Source of the DNA: Guillardia theta CCMP2712
Taxonomy: Eukaryota; Cryptophyceae; Pyrenomonadales; Geminigeraceae
Length of the DNA stretch: 64,000 nt
Assembly: GCF_000315625.1 (NCBI RefSeq)
Contig: NW_005434645.1
Coordinates: 415,530-479,529, forward strand
Reading direction: 5' to 3'
Every line of letters starts with the position of its first letter. Within the stretch, counting starts at the first letter, position 1. The translations under genes were made by a program, and so were the position numbers. Positions 52,901 to 64,000 of this stretch are shown here, piece by piece. The notes beneath the pieces were generated by a model. It was not told the origin of the DNA and searched no databases. It was given only the letters and a program-made list of their open reading frames with translations.

Positions 52901-54422
52901 CCTGTGCTCCCCTGCGAGACAGCTTCAGTACTTGCACGCCGTCAGTCAGGATATGTAGGACAGGTGGACAAGAACAAGTCCTCGCAAGCCATGGCGGCAT
53001 AAGACGAGCGAGCATGCCAACGTGAAACTTCAACTGGTTCGTCATGAGACATTCGCGAGATCACAGAGGGGAGAAAACGCTATGGGCCATCAAGTTCCTG
53101 TTCTGCTGCATGGTTACAAGTTGGGATGATAATATGAGAATGAGCAGAACACCATGAGTACGACGCCATAGCTAGGCCGAGCAACGCAATGAACAAAGAA
53201 GATGGAGTTTATGTTGGTGAAGTACGGACTAGGAGAAAGGAGAAAAAGGATGAAGTGAAATAACAGGAGCTACAGCGAGATGAAGCAGCAAGGGATGAAA
53301 ACGAAAGATGGCGGAAGAAAGCGTTGGAGTAGTTTTGAGCATGGGTCGGAGCTGGCCATGACTCATCACGCCCTGGCATGGCAAGCCCTGCTGGTGACCC
53401 GCCAAACAAGCGGGGCAGTGCATGGAGAGGAAGTCCCAGAACATTGGGTGGTGGGGGTACTACGGGAAGTAGGGGTAGGGTGGAAGAAGGGTAGCAGAAC
53501 CATTAGAAGGGGGGTAGTGTGTTCACCGAGCAACCAAAGGTGTCCGAACAGAGGGGTTAAATGATTGTATCAGGTAGGTCATGTAAGGGGTCCTCCGGTG
53601 GAGAATCCGAAGGATGGGGTAGGGTGGTAGACAGGCGGATGGGCGTGTAGGTTAGGCTGATGGGGTCCCTTTATTATAGACAAAAAGTGAATTCTGGTAT
53701 AAATTGGTGGAGGGGGTAGGGGTACCAAAAATTGCAAATTCGTGGAGAGGTGGCATCAACAGCAGGGGTGTTGGAGTAGTTTATGAGGGGTGGGTACTTC
53801 ATCTGAGGAGGTAGTGTTCCGAAGCAGGGTGGGTTATAGTAATAAAGGATCATTAGGGGGTAGGGGGTACATTGGGGATGCTATGGGTGGGTCTGGGTTA
53901 GGGTGGGTGGGTCTGAAATGGTCGCGTGCAAGCCTCTTGAGACCCGGGCCACTAGCCGAAGTTCGCGACTCGGAGGACGGGCCGGTAAGGCCGGGCCCGG
54001 CAAATCAAGGCAGCAACAAAGGTATAGGAAGGTCACGTAGTAAAATATTCACTGTCCTGGGAGCGACAAAATGGCAGCCGGAGGGAACAAAACAAAGAGC
54101 AGGGCAGGCTGAGGAAAGTGACAGCATAGAACATCAGCTTGCACGAACATCAAGAAGAACAGGATCAGAAACAGGACTTCAAAGAGGAAGAGGGCCAGCA
54201 GGGAGAGGAAAGGAGCTCTGCTGCTTCATCAGCGTTAGCTTGCTACACTGTGTGATCCATTCAACAAACACTTGCCAGTTGCAACTTGAACGGAGTCAAG
54301 TAGACTGAGGGCAAGCAGCAGGACAAAGAGGATAAGACAAATATCAACAACCACTGGTTCTAGCTCGAGCAGGTTCAACCGCACTCTTGTCCTTCTCCAC
54401 AGCGCTGGTTCGCGGTACATCA
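52901..54422. other. Intergenic, G-run rich
   Basis: 53440-53920 is full of GGGGTAGGGT/GGGGGTAGGGGT text, which could form G-quadruplexes. 53930-54000 is a small GC-palindromic patch. No exon with protein features was found; this is the likely promoter area of transportin (left end) and of the C2 gene (right end). Confidence 0.45.
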
Positions 54423-57400
54423 ATGCTGCAACAACTCAAGGCGACCTTCAAGGAGGCGCTCAAGGTGGAGCATCGACGAGTCTCTGCTCGTCGTTGACAT
54501 GCTGCTGCCGCAGGAGGGGGTGAAGGAGGCTGGACGACAAGTCCGAGCCACCGTTGAGAGGCAGCGTGACCTCCAGCCGTCACGGAGCGAAGACATCCCG
54601 ACATGCGACGAGTCCAACGGGAAACTGAGAGAGTAGGAGGCCCTTCTCTTCCTCCATCTCCTCGCTGATGCACCTCCGACTCCAGGAAGTTCGCCGAGCT
54701 CGAGCTCACCATCATCGAGGGTAGGGACCTTCCAGCAAGCACATGGGAGAACGCAGGTGAAGGTGGCGAGAGATGTGCCGAGTGCTGAGGACGTGCGGCA
54801 GGCACTCTTGGCCTGCTCGACTCGTACTGCGTCGTCAAAGTGGAAGGAGCGAGGAGATCGACCGCCGGTTGCTTCATCACAGTCACTCTTTGCTCTTGTT
54901 GACGAGGACGTGTCAGTGTCCAAAAGACAAGTCAACCCTGAGTGGAACGTGCGGATGAAGTTTAGCATAACAGATCTGTCAACAGATATTGTCATCCAGG
55001 TCATTTGTTTTCCTTCTCCCTCCTCATTCCTCCCCCGCTCCCCCCCTCCTCTCCTTTCAACTTTCCTCCTCCTACTCCACATCCTCCAGCCTGTTGAACG
55101 CAGGCAGGTCTACAGCATCAGCTCCTCTGGGGCATTCGAGAACACGAAACTGATTGGGCAGTGCATCTTGCCATTGGCGCACATCCTGCCAAGTCTCATG
55201 CCAGAGCACGTGCAAGTTGCTTCCGTGCACGGAGTCCCAACGGTCAGGAGGGCGGAACAAGCAGACTGTACAGACCAGGAGGCCTGGATGGAGCTGTTCC
55301 CTCTTTCAAAGACGTCGAGCAAGTTCGAGGTGATCCCAAAGGAGCTCTCGAATGACGTGGACGGGATGCTGCGGCCCCGGTACCCTCTGGGGAAGATCAA
55401 GGTATTGAGGGGAAAGAAGGAGACGCTTGCTATGGCTGACAGCCTTTCCTTGAGGTGCGGACGAAGCTGCAGCTGCTGCGATCTATGAGAGACATCTACC
55501 TGAATGCTGCTATCCCGATCAACCCGATTTCGATAGGGAGGAAGCAGAAGGTAAGGGGGAATGGTGATGATGGTGCCGAGTATAGGAGGAGGTTTTGGCA
55601 GTGGGGGCAGGAGGGAGAGGGGAGTGGGAGATGGACGGGGGTGAAGGAAGGAGGGAGTCTGACAGACGGCAAAGGCTTCGGATGATGATGGACTCCCAAA
55701 CCTGAAGCAGCTCAAGTGGAATTGTCTCAGGATCAAAGTGATGTGACCGCATGCCCCCTTGCACCCCGTCTGACCGTCGGTCATGGCAGACGGCTGTCGC
55801 TCGACCTCCGTCCTGGTGGAAGCTGATCGTGCTGATGCGGAGCTGGGAGGTGAAGCCAACGGACGAGTGAGGCAGGATGTCTCTGACGGACCTCGTGCAG
55901 CGTCCCCTTCTCTCCATCTTGTGGATCTTGCTGCTCGTCGGGGTGGCGTTGAAGGCGGAGGTTTGGCCCCCTCCTCCTCTCATTCCCACCGCTGACACCC
56001 AACAGCTCTGGCAAGTTCCGCTCATCTCCTCGAGCCTCGTCTGCTGCCTGAGGTGCCCACCGCTCGTGGTGGACAGGCTCTCATGTGCCGCAGCATCTTT
56101 TCCCGCACTGCAAGGAGGTTGGAGAGAGAAAAGTCGGTGCCAACTTGGCATGAGCCCGGGCACGCGCGGGTTTGATTGCCATGACGCGTTGACTTGTATC
56201 ACGGATGCTGCACGGCAGAGAAATGTGGTGGAGAAGGCGCGAGAAGCTAAGGCAACTCTGTTGCGCCTGCAGCGCGAGACTGGTTTGCAAAATTTTCTCA
56301 ACTTCTCCTCTTATCGTCCCTCCTCTCCTTCCCTCTCTTCCTCCCTCTCCTGCCCTCTCCTCTCTCTCTCTCTCTCTCTCGTCTTGTACCTCTCAGTCTC
56401 AATGTCCCTTCCTCGCTGGATCTGTTGCGCGGTCACCCCTGAACACACATGAGCAGGGCGTGCAGCTTCCAACATTGAGAAGTTGAGGAACGCGTTCAAC
56501 TGGTCGGACGAGAACGCCTCGTGGTTCATCTGCTGTACCGTCTCCATTTGTGGCGCCAGCATGTCACTATTGGTGATCGACCTCCTACATCGCTTCATGT
56601 GTCTGACCCGCTCCTCTAGCTCTACAGCCTCTCCCTCTTCTTCCAAGTCGTCCCCCCCCGGCTCATCCTTGCCTTTGGTGCCTGTCCTTGCCAGTGTTGT
56701 TCGAGGCGCCGGACTGACTGGATCTCCAAGGGATGATTTTGATGAACCTTCCCCCTCCTCTCCGGGAGATGTTTGCACTCCGGACCCTGCAACGGTCCGT
56801 CCTTTCTGCTCCCTTCCTGTCCTTTTGACCTCCCCGAAGCAATCAGATGCTCCGCTCGTTTATCATGGACGTCCGAGCCGCATGCGGGTTCTGCTGGTCC
56901 GAGCGAAGCGACTGCCCTCCTCCTTGAGTGACTTTCGCTCTTCCAGCCCCTCCAAGGATCTCCTCCAAGAGGAGAACGAGGACGATGCGCTCAGCTACGT
57001 TGACATCTTCGCTGAACGACAAGCCGAGGTAAACAACCTCCTGCTCGCCATTCCCCTCATCTCTCCTCCTCGCGCTTCTGCAGGAGGCGACAGCCTTCGG
57101 TCCGCTTGGAGAAGCGTTCCACTCCCTCCGCAAGGTGACAGGCAGGCATGACGATGAGGCTTGCTCGTGAGCTGCTCTGGTAGTTGTGGAAGCATGTACC
57201 CAACGAGATGGACATGGTCCATCGGACCATCTGCAAGCGGCAGGTGCCAGAGGACAGAGCGAGGAGACACAAGTGAGAGCATACGATGCCCCGCAGGTCG
57301 GCGAGACTTCGCGGCGACCATGTCGGCCCCTCCTGGCTGACTGTGAGACTCCCGAGGCTGAAGGACCCAGCGCAGCGAAAGGGTGAGACGTGTGCTGTCA

Positions 57401-58228
57401 CTTGTCGGGTGATCGAGATGATCGCGACAGGCCGCTCAAGCTCAGGAGCGCAGAAGCTCCTTCCTCTGCCGACGAGGAGAGGTGCCATGGCCCGCTGCAC
57501 CTCACAAGCATTGTCTCATCCTCCTCTATCCGCAGGCTTCAGTCAGAAGTGCAACGAGAGCTTGATGAGATGGGATACCCTGCAGCCGAGGTGAGGTGGA
57601 AGCAGGAAGGAGGTTCGCGCGCAGCGGCATGTGACCTCCAGGAAGCAGGAAGAGGAGGATGAAGCCGCTCGTCTGATGAAGCTCCGGCCTCAAGAGCTCA
57701 TCGATGAGATCAGAAAGGTGCTCCCTCCTCCTTCCTCTCTCTCCCTGACGCGCTGGTGGCGACTAGCTGGGGAAGGAGCCCAAGGGTCTTGTCGAGAAGC
57801 AGGAGCTAGTCGCCGAGCTGATCGGGTGACTTGAGATGGAAGGTCCCGCCGGGTGGGCAGTAGGTTATGAGCCTCTTGAGCAGGCTCCGAAGTTCCTTGC
57901 GGGGCGATACCAGGAATGAGGAGCAGAAATCAGCTGACGTGGACTGGTGAGACTCCTGGCATGCTAAGCCGATGAGCTGAACAACAAAGTGAGCAGGAGC
58001 GAGAAGCTGAATCTCCTGGTGGAGATGGGATTCACTGATTTGAGTGAGACAACTTGACTATCTGCTGCTGATGCCTCGTGTTGACTTGCTCGCCGTGCTC
58101 CCTCAGTCGAGAACGAGGAACTCCTCCATCGTCATGGAGGAGACGTCAAGGTGAGACGCTACCATGGCGAGCTACTAGGCTATGACGTTGCTGAGCAGAA
58201 GGTGATTGAAGCCATCCTGAAGCGATGA
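54423..58228 (+). CDS. C2-domain, multi-membrane-segment protein (MCTP-like) with C-terminal UBA-like domain
   Basis: Many short exons. 54423-54464 reads MLQQLKATFKEALK. A C2 domain follows across five exons (54686-55402): ELTIIEGRDLPAST, LGLLDSYCVVKV, VNPEWNVRMKFSI, VYSISSSGAFENTKLIGQCI, WMELFPL. Then VRTKLQLLRSMRDIYLNAAI (55455-55550), ARPPSWWKLIVLMRSWE and a membrane segment RPLLSILWILLLVGVALK (55912-55965). Next come RREKS-type basic helices, NIEKLRNAFNWSDENASWFI and a second hydrophobic stretch (56463-56600), which recall the PRT_C region of MCTP (multiple C2 and transmembrane) proteins of the ER. After a Ser/Pro-rich region, later exons give LQSEVQRELDEMGYPAAE, KEPKGLVEKQELVAELI and a UBA-like end, LNLLVEMGFTDL ... 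KKVIEAILKR (stop 58228). Phases around 55990 and 57830-57990 did not close, so the part from about 57150 on may be a separate gene. Confidence 0.6.
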
Positions 58229-58758
58229 AGCCTGTGAAGCGGGCGCAAGTCAACGTTGAGCTGGACACTGGATGAATCAAGTTGTAACAGTTGAACTGCC
58301 TAGCGCTCCCCCCCCCTCCCCCTTCCCAGTCACTGGTGGGGCCACACATAGCGCTCTATGAGCCTGTGCGAGCCCAGTGAGAGAGTCTCGGTGAGCGGGC
58401 CCCGGCCCGGCCTCCGAGTCCGGCCGGGCGGCTACTCAGCCTAGGCTACTATCCTCTATCCCCGCTTCCCCACTCAGTCCACAATTATAAAAAAAAGTGG
58501 TTTCAAACTTGACGACGGCCTCAGCCTCTACTAAGGGTGGGTACGTCTATTGCGAGGAGGGGTCCTTCAAAAAGAAAAGGCTCTAACTCCTCGGGGGTGG
58601 GGTGAGGAACGATGTATGGTAGGGTAGTGACAGCGGGAGTTTGATGGGTTCAAGGAAGCACGATGAAGATTACCGGGGGGATGGTCGAGCCGACGGCAGG
58701 AAACAGGAGGATGTAGACGAGAAGATCATGAGGATCATGACAGACAAGCCTCCTGCTC
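58229..58758. other. Intergenic
   Basis: C-runs at 58308-58322, a GC-palindromic patch at 58395-58440, an A-run at 58488-58496 and GGGGTGGGG near 58595. No gene recognised. Confidence 0.5.
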
Positions 58759-61570
58759 ATGTTCAGTCCCGTGTCGAGCCCTTGTGAGATTGACCATGAT
58801 GCAACAGAGCGGCTTTATGGGGGAAAGAAATTAAACCTGCTGTCGGGGCAGGGAATGGACAGGACGAGGGAAAATGGACCGCCAACAGGATCAAGCTCGC
58901 CTGCCAGAACTCCATCGTCTAGTGAAGGCGAGACGCCGACCATGACGCCTGATCTTAGCCCTTCGGCATCGTACCTATCGATCTCGTCGGGCAGCAATGC
59001 CAGTCTCAACACCTTCGAGGCTTCTAGAGGCGCGAGCAGCGTCTCGCCGCCCTTGTCTCACTCTAGCTCTCTTGCCTTCGCCTCCATCCGAGACGTGAGC
59101 TGCTTGCGATGATCGTTTCCTCCCATCCCATGCTGGATGGCTCTGACTCGCTTCACAGGAGGTCTGGTATGGTACCCAGCATCCCCTGGCGAGAGTGGAG
59201 GACACGCATGCAAATCGTGTGGAAGCGCTAGCCGTCATGCTCGATGACCACCTGACGAGCCTGGGGATGAGAGCCTTGGAGGTGAAGAGCGCATGGAAGC
59301 ATGCGAGGCTTGACGAGACTACGCAGGTGACAGGAAGGCATGAGAGAAGGATGGAAACTTTGAAGACGAAGATTGCTGTGCTCCGAAGGCACCTCACAGA
59401 GAGACGTCTGCATCATGATAATCGAGCCGAGGAGAACGAAGGCCTCGAGGTTTTGACCGGGACATTCTTCCGCTCTTGTTGACATGGTGCAAAGGAACGA
59501 GCAAGTTCCAACCATGACATGATTACAAGCATCGTAAGAGTTAGAGAGAACTCAGAGAAAGAGGCAAGAAGTTGCCGCTGATCATCTTCTATGTCTGATG
59601 CTCCTGCCTTTCTCAGGAGGACAGCGAGTTTCGAGACGCTCTGGTGTCTCAGGTTGGAATGCTTTGTTCGAGGAGCATGCAGGGAGTGACGTTGATATTT
59701 TGAAGGCGGTCTTCGTTACTCAGAGTGTGATTGACAGACTCAAGGAGGAGTTTGAGATCCTGATGAAGCAGAAAGACGAGGAGATCGACGAGCTGAACTC
59801 CGTGCTGATCTCAAGAGATGAAACGAACAAGGAGTTGCAGGAAGAGCTCGCATGTTGTCAAGCAGAGTTGAACGAGGCGCAAGAGGAGCTGCATTGGTTG
59901 GGTAGTTGGAGGTAATGATGGGAGATTGACGCAACAGCTTGCCAGGAGAGACTCTGTGAGAGAATGTTGTGAAAGCTTTGCTGCGAAGTTGGCTGAAGAA
60001 GCAAGAGAAGCAATGGATGAGATTACGGAGGTTGAAATCATCCACTGGCGAGGTGTTGTTATGCTGACTGCTACTGTAAAGATCGTCGGAAGCGAACATG
60101 ATGCAGCAGCCGGTATACCTCGTTCAACCTTCCGAGATGCCTTCGCTGTCCCCTGACTGATTTTCAGATGCATCACTGGGCGAAATCATCAGCACGAGTT
60201 CAGACATTCTGTTGCAGGACATGGAGTGGTGGACCACCAGCCTGCCTCGACAAGCTCCTCGGGGCTTCCGGTTGTACAATAGGAGGAGACAGAGGTAAAG
60301 ACGTTTGCTGATGTATCCCTCGCTGATACGAAGGGATAGGATGAGGAAGAGCAGGAGGGCTGTAAAGGAAAGACGTGAAGTACCGGAGGACGAGGAATTC
60401 AACAGCTCCTTTCAAACAAATCACCGCGATCACGAAGCCAAGCTTGAGAAGTTTACAAGCTGGAGAGGAGCAAGCAACCAATGCTTCGCCAAGAGCCATC
60501 GCAAGGAGAGGAAGGATCGGGGCCAGTGTTTTCATTCGTGCGCGGAGGTGCGAAGGCTGAGGCGAGAGAGGAGAAAGACGCAACTGGACCTGCATCACTA
60601 CGAGACCGAGATTGAGTTCCTCAGGGCCAAACTCTCTCAGTCGAGGCTGTCACAAGTCAGCGGGCTCAGCAGCGGCTTCTTCGAGGGGAGGGGGGACGGG
60701 GGTCCGTTCCCGCTGGTGTCCAACTCCTCCTCCGAGACCAACGAGACGCAGATCAACGAGCTCGAGCAGGTGAGGTGCGAGAACGACCACCTGCATGGCC
60801 AGCTCTCCTTGCTCAAGACTCGCCTGCTCCTCATCGCCTCCATGTGCTTCGACATCAACGGCATGCTCAGCCTCTTTGTGCGAGACCTCCATGGCCTCGA
60901 GAGCCTCCAAGGCGAATCAGGCCAGCTGGGGCCGGAGCTGGGCTCGTTCCTGAACATCATGGATGCGCAACTGATCCTGTTGGAGCAGCAGGCGACGTCC
61001 AGCTCGCAGATGCTGCAGACGGCGCAGACCAACGTTGTGGTCAGCATGCAGAGGCTGATGCTGCGCATGCAGCAGGAGTCGAGGCGGACGAGGGAGAAGA
61101 TGAGGGTCAAGTTTGCGCAGCAGAGGGTTGAGATGATCGCCAAGGCCCTTACCTTCCTCCACCTGAGGATCCAGCGGGCGCTGACCCGCGCAGCTTGCCA
61201 GGCCTGGGACGAGCTTGTCCTCGTCCTCAAGCACAGCCGTCGACTCTTGACGATCAGGGTGTTGAGGAGGTGGAGGCAGCTGATGGAGGAGGAAGCTGCT
61301 GCGAGGAAGGAGAAGAACCATGAGGAGGCGATCCTGCTCGCGCAGGAAGCGCTCATGCAGTGCGAGAACTACATGCATGCGCTCAACGTGGCCGAGGAGA
61401 GGCTGGGGGAGCTACGAGCGGCAGCGGGGGAGCCGAGGGTTCAGCGGCAGCAGGAGGGAGGGGAGCTGATCTTGAGGCTCAAGGAGGACATAGGACGGCA
61501 GATCGATCTTGTAACCGCTAGGGACGAGGGGGGAGGGAGGAGGAGCAGGAGGATGTATCAGCCGACTTGA
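58759..61570 (+). CDS. Large coiled-coil protein, function unknown
   Basis: Exons include 58759-59094, 59159-59449, 59617-59652, 59724-59911, about 59945-60050, about 60168-60296, and a long one from about 60341 to stop 61570. The start is a Ser-rich, probably disordered segment (SSSPARTPSSSEGETPTMTP). Then helical heptads: ETLKTKIAVLRRHLTERR, VIDRLKEEFEILMKQKDEEI, ELQEELACCQAELNEAQEEL. The long exon holds YETEIEFLRAKLSQSRLSQV, LKTRLLLIASMCFDINGMLS, QSLMLRMQQES-type helices and IRVLRRWRQLMEEEAAARKE (IQ-like/basic helix). Coiled-coil composition suggests a cytoskeletal or centrosomal scaffold, but nothing identifies it. One proposed intron (59912-59944) would be only about 33 nt, unusually short, so that junction is uncertain. 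Confidence 0.65.
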
Positions 61571-61656
61571 GGCCATGTACAACAGAGTGAAGTGAAGTGA
61601 AGGTGTTCTTGAAGGGATCGACCATGACCTCACACCCCCTTCCTCCTCCTCTTGTA

Positions 61657-61828
61657 CCCTCTCCCACCTCCTCCTCTTCTCCTCCTGCCCCGTCTCCCAC
61701 CTCCTCCTCTTCTCCTCCTGCCCGGTCTCCCACCTCCTCCTCTTCTCCTCCTGCCCGGTCTCCCACCTCCTCCTCTTCTCCTCCTGCCCGGTCTCCCACC
61801 TCCTCCTCTTCTCCTCCTGCCCCGTCTC
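61657..61828 (+). repeat. 33-bp minisatellite
   Basis: Five tandem units beginning TCTCCCACCTCCTCCTCTTC, with an internal C/G variant (CCCCG or CCCGG). It lies upstream of the ankyrin gene and downstream of the coiled-coil gene. Long Ser/Pro or Gly/Arg open frames here are repeat artefacts. Confidence 0.9.
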
Positions 61829-62006
61829 CCCTCCCCCGACTCGGGCATTTCCCACGAGTCTCAATTTTCACTCACCGGCGGTTGAATTCTTCGTCGCCCC
61901 TACCCGCTGCTCTCCATCCTCCCCTTCTCTACCTGCTTCCGTTTCTTGCTCGTCCTCCTTCCCAGTCGCTCCTCCCTCTTCTTCCTCCTGCTTCTGAACC
62001 ACCGCC

Positions 62007-62558
62007 ATGTCCACCCGACCAGCAGGTACCATGTTTGTTCTATTTCACCCCGCCATGCTTGACATTACATATAGGACGCGCGAAGAAATCGGCTGAGTCG
62101 CAGGACGTGCACGTAGCTGCTCGCAAGGGGAACGTGGCGGCAGTTCGGAGGCTGGTGGAGCGATCGGGACTGTGAGTTTCTCCTGCTCCTCCCCTGCTTG
62201 ACGCGCTGCAGGGTCGATCAGGCGTCTGTTGAAAGCGGGAAGACAGCTCTGCATGTCGCCTGCCAGGTACCAGAGGATGCTGCGTCATGCTGGACCTGCT
62301 GCCTCACACTCTCCGCGTCAGTTCGGTCAGGCCAACGTAGCGAGAGTTCTCCTCGAACTCGGAGCCGACATCGAAGCTCGGACGGGACATGGCAGGACGC
62401 CGCTGCACCTGGCGGCAGCGCAGGGGCAGGAGGAGGTTGTGCGGCTGCTGCTGTCGAAGAATGCGGACAAGAACGCGAGGACACCGAGCGGAGAGGCAGC
62501 GGCAGAGCTTGCGAAGAAGTACAAGTATAACAAGGTAGAGCAGCTGCTCAAGGAATGA
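62007..62558 (+). CDS. Small ankyrin-repeat protein
   Basis: Exons 62007-62025, 62075-62171, 62212-62266 and 62322-62558; 408 nt, 135 aa. MSTRPAGRAKKSAES, then DVHVAARKGNVAAVRRLVER, SGKTALHVACQ|FGQANVARVLLELGA, HGRTPLHLAAAQGQEEVVRL and a final half-repeat (PSGEAAAELAKKYKY). The TALHVA and TPLHLAA signatures are canonical ankyrin repeats (about 3.5 repeats). A protein-interaction module with no other domain; partner unknown. Confidence 0.9.
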
Positions 62559-62608
62559 AGACAGCAGCTGCAGGAAAAACTTGATGGAAACAGGAGGGGG
62601 TGAGTGGA

Positions 62609-64000
62609 CTAGGATGATTTCTGCTTGGAGGGCTTTGAGGTGGAGGAGGTGTCACTACCCTTGTCCTCCTCTCTCGCAGACGGCGTCCTCCTGCGGATCT
62701 GAGACTGCCTCCTCTCATTGAAAGCCGTCTTGCTCACCATGTTTTCCGGCCTCTCCGTCAAGCTCCACTGCTGCTCGACCCTCCGGAAGTGCCGCAGCCT
62801 CTTGGCGCACGTGATGGCTAGAGCGCGGTAGAACCTCGCGGCAAAGATGGGCCGGATGGAGCAGAGCGTCTGCACTTGCTCGTAGGGAGTGATGAGGCAC
62901 GTGGCCTGCCGTCAACATGTCAGTGTGAGTGAGCAGGAGGTGGGATGAAGCGACGGCTGAAGCAGGAGAAGGGCAAGAGGAGGGGGAAGTGTAACGGGAA
63001 GGGGAAGGGGAGGAGGGAGGGGCACAGGAGGCAAGAAGGGAGGGGAGGGGAGGTACATCTTCTCGTGCGATGATGCTAGCAGTCGACCCTGAGCTGTTCA
63101 CTTGGAAGAACCTGCTCTCCCCGAGGATGTCTCCGGGTCCTGCATCGATCATTGTCTTGCCGTGCCGAGAGAAGAGGATGGCGTTGCCCGAGATGACGTG
63201 GACTAGCATCCTGTCGTCAGCATCGATACCCATGATGACCTGCCAGCCCAGTCAGTCACGTCTTCTCAGCTTCTCTGCTCAGTCTCTTGCTCTACCTCCC
63301 CCTTGCTGAATTTCTTCACCTCCGAGACGCTGAACAGCTGCTGGAGAAATTCCTTGGCTTCGTCCAACCCGCCCTCTCCGGGCAGCACGTAGCCAAACTT
63401 GGTTCTGTCGTAGGAGAAGAGCATCTCGTTGCTGCGCGCCGTCTCGATCTCGCTCTCCAGGTCCTGAATCCTGCTGTTGATGGTCGAGCAAAGGTTGGAA
63501 GCCGCCTGGGAGCTGGGAAGGAAGAACTTGGTGTCCTGCCGGCTCCCAGCGCTGCCGAAGAGAGACTTGGCGAAGCTCTCCGTCATGTAGCTCTCGTCCG
63601 CCCCTGCCGCCATCACCAGCTGCCGGGGAAGAAACTTGCGGGCAAGTCGGTTCGTGAGGATCCAGCTGGCGCCGTTGAGCCAGCCGTTCCCAGCTGACGG
63701 GGACTGCTTTGCGTCTCCGTGAAAACCTTCCTTGAGGACGATGGTCAAGTGATCGCCTGCAGCCTGCGCAGAGCTGACGTTGCGCATCGGGAAGAGAACG
63801 TCAGCATTCCGTCTGAACACGTTGCGTTTGGCAAGGAAGATGACCCAGTTGTTGAAGACCGACAGTCGCCCAGCAAGTACCGTCCCGTCCTCCGTTCTGA
63901 ACTTGGCAGCTTCGCTGAACAGAAGACGCTCCGTCATGGGGATGCCGAAGCGTCTCGACACTTGTTTCATCAGCTTCGAGTGCTTCGCATGCAGCCCGGT
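62609..64000 (-). CDS. GRAM domain + cyclic-nucleotide-binding domain protein (5' part off window)
   Basis: Exons seen: 64000-63296 (continues beyond the edge), 63239-63057 and 62905-62609. The first has a GRAM-like domain: ERLLFSEAAKFRTEDG, VLAGRLSVFNNWVIFLAKR, FPMRNVSSAQAAGDHLTIVL. It then reads a helical linker and FSKGE. Exons 2-3 continue a cyclic-nucleotide-binding fold: VIMGIDADDRMLVHVISGNA, KTMIDAGPGDILGESRFF, ARED|ATCLITPYEQVQTL. The phosphate-binding cassette is altered: instead of FGE-L-x(n)-RAAT it has LGESRFF ... GSTAS, lacking the usual Arg, so nucleotide binding is doubtful. The tail RRQSQIRRRTPSAREEDKGS is basic and Ser-rich. Likely membrane-associated through GRAM. Confidence 0.8.

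Noticed and set aside
61597-62175. Ser/Pro-rich 192-codon frame
   Set aside because: It is the 33-bp minisatellite read through into ankyrin exon sequence in the wrong frame.
1-64000. CRISPR array, rRNA or tRNA genes
   Set aside because: No regularly spaced direct repeats with unique spacers, no rRNA-like sequence, and no tRNA cloverleaf found by eye. A tRNA scan was not possible, so a tRNA could have been missed.

Overview
The window is nuclear DNA from a eukaryote, most likely a cryptophyte alga of the Guillardia type. This is an inference from four things: dense genes with many very short introns (about 41-115 nt, GT...AG), moderately GC-rich coding sequence, a plastid-type bipartite leader (signal peptide followed by a Phe-containing processing site) on a lycopene cyclase, and a Fanzor-bearing locus next to a Ty1/copia element. 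A 100-N gap at 49511-49610 shows it is a draft scaffold. Intergenic DNA is full of purine/pyrimidine microsatellites, G-runs of the GGGGTAGGGGT kind, and GC-rich islands full of small palindromes.

Left part (1-15300). Leftward gene fragment with a ubiquitin-like domain and a DUF4062-like domain (1-1333); leftward PDZ/coiled-coil/chitobiase-C-like gene (2407-5636); GC-rich island and hairpin (6200-6914); leftward Fanzor nuclease whose last catalytic motif lies in a second exon (7129-9190); rightward PDS5 cohesin regulator with two tandem Tudor-like modules (9993-15255).

Middle (15300-34250). Serine-rich nuclear-type protein (15822-18689); COG0523/CobW metal GTPase (19980-21755); IMP2-type mitochondrial inner-membrane peptidase (21979-22780, leftward); an 18-exon gene for a membrane-anchored protein built from four copies of an unrecognised exon-encoded repeat (23915-26743); a low-complexity protein (27001-28326, leftward); a Cys-rich protein (29157-30497, leftward); then about 3.7 kb without a convincing gene.

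Right part (34250-64000). Complete Ty1/copia retrotransposon with 5-bp target duplication (34257-42111); 176-bp inverted-repeat element (43271-43446); HAD-type phosphatase (44361-47304) convergent with a CrtYcd/CarR-type lycopene cyclase whose frame breaks before the last motif (47399-48576); assembly gap; intronless transportin (50204-52900); C2/multi-membrane-segment/UBA protein (54423-58228); coiled-coil protein (58759-61570); small ankyrin protein (62007-62558); leftward GRAM plus cyclic-nucleotide-binding protein running off the right edge (62609-64000). Neighbours look functionally unrelated, as usual for a eukaryotic nuclear chromosome; there are no operons. For several genes the exon set was worked out by hand, and the summed exon length is an exact multiple of three (PDS5 4713, CobW 1461, repeat protein 1488, HAD 1467, Fanzor 2001, ankyrin 408 nt), which supports those models.
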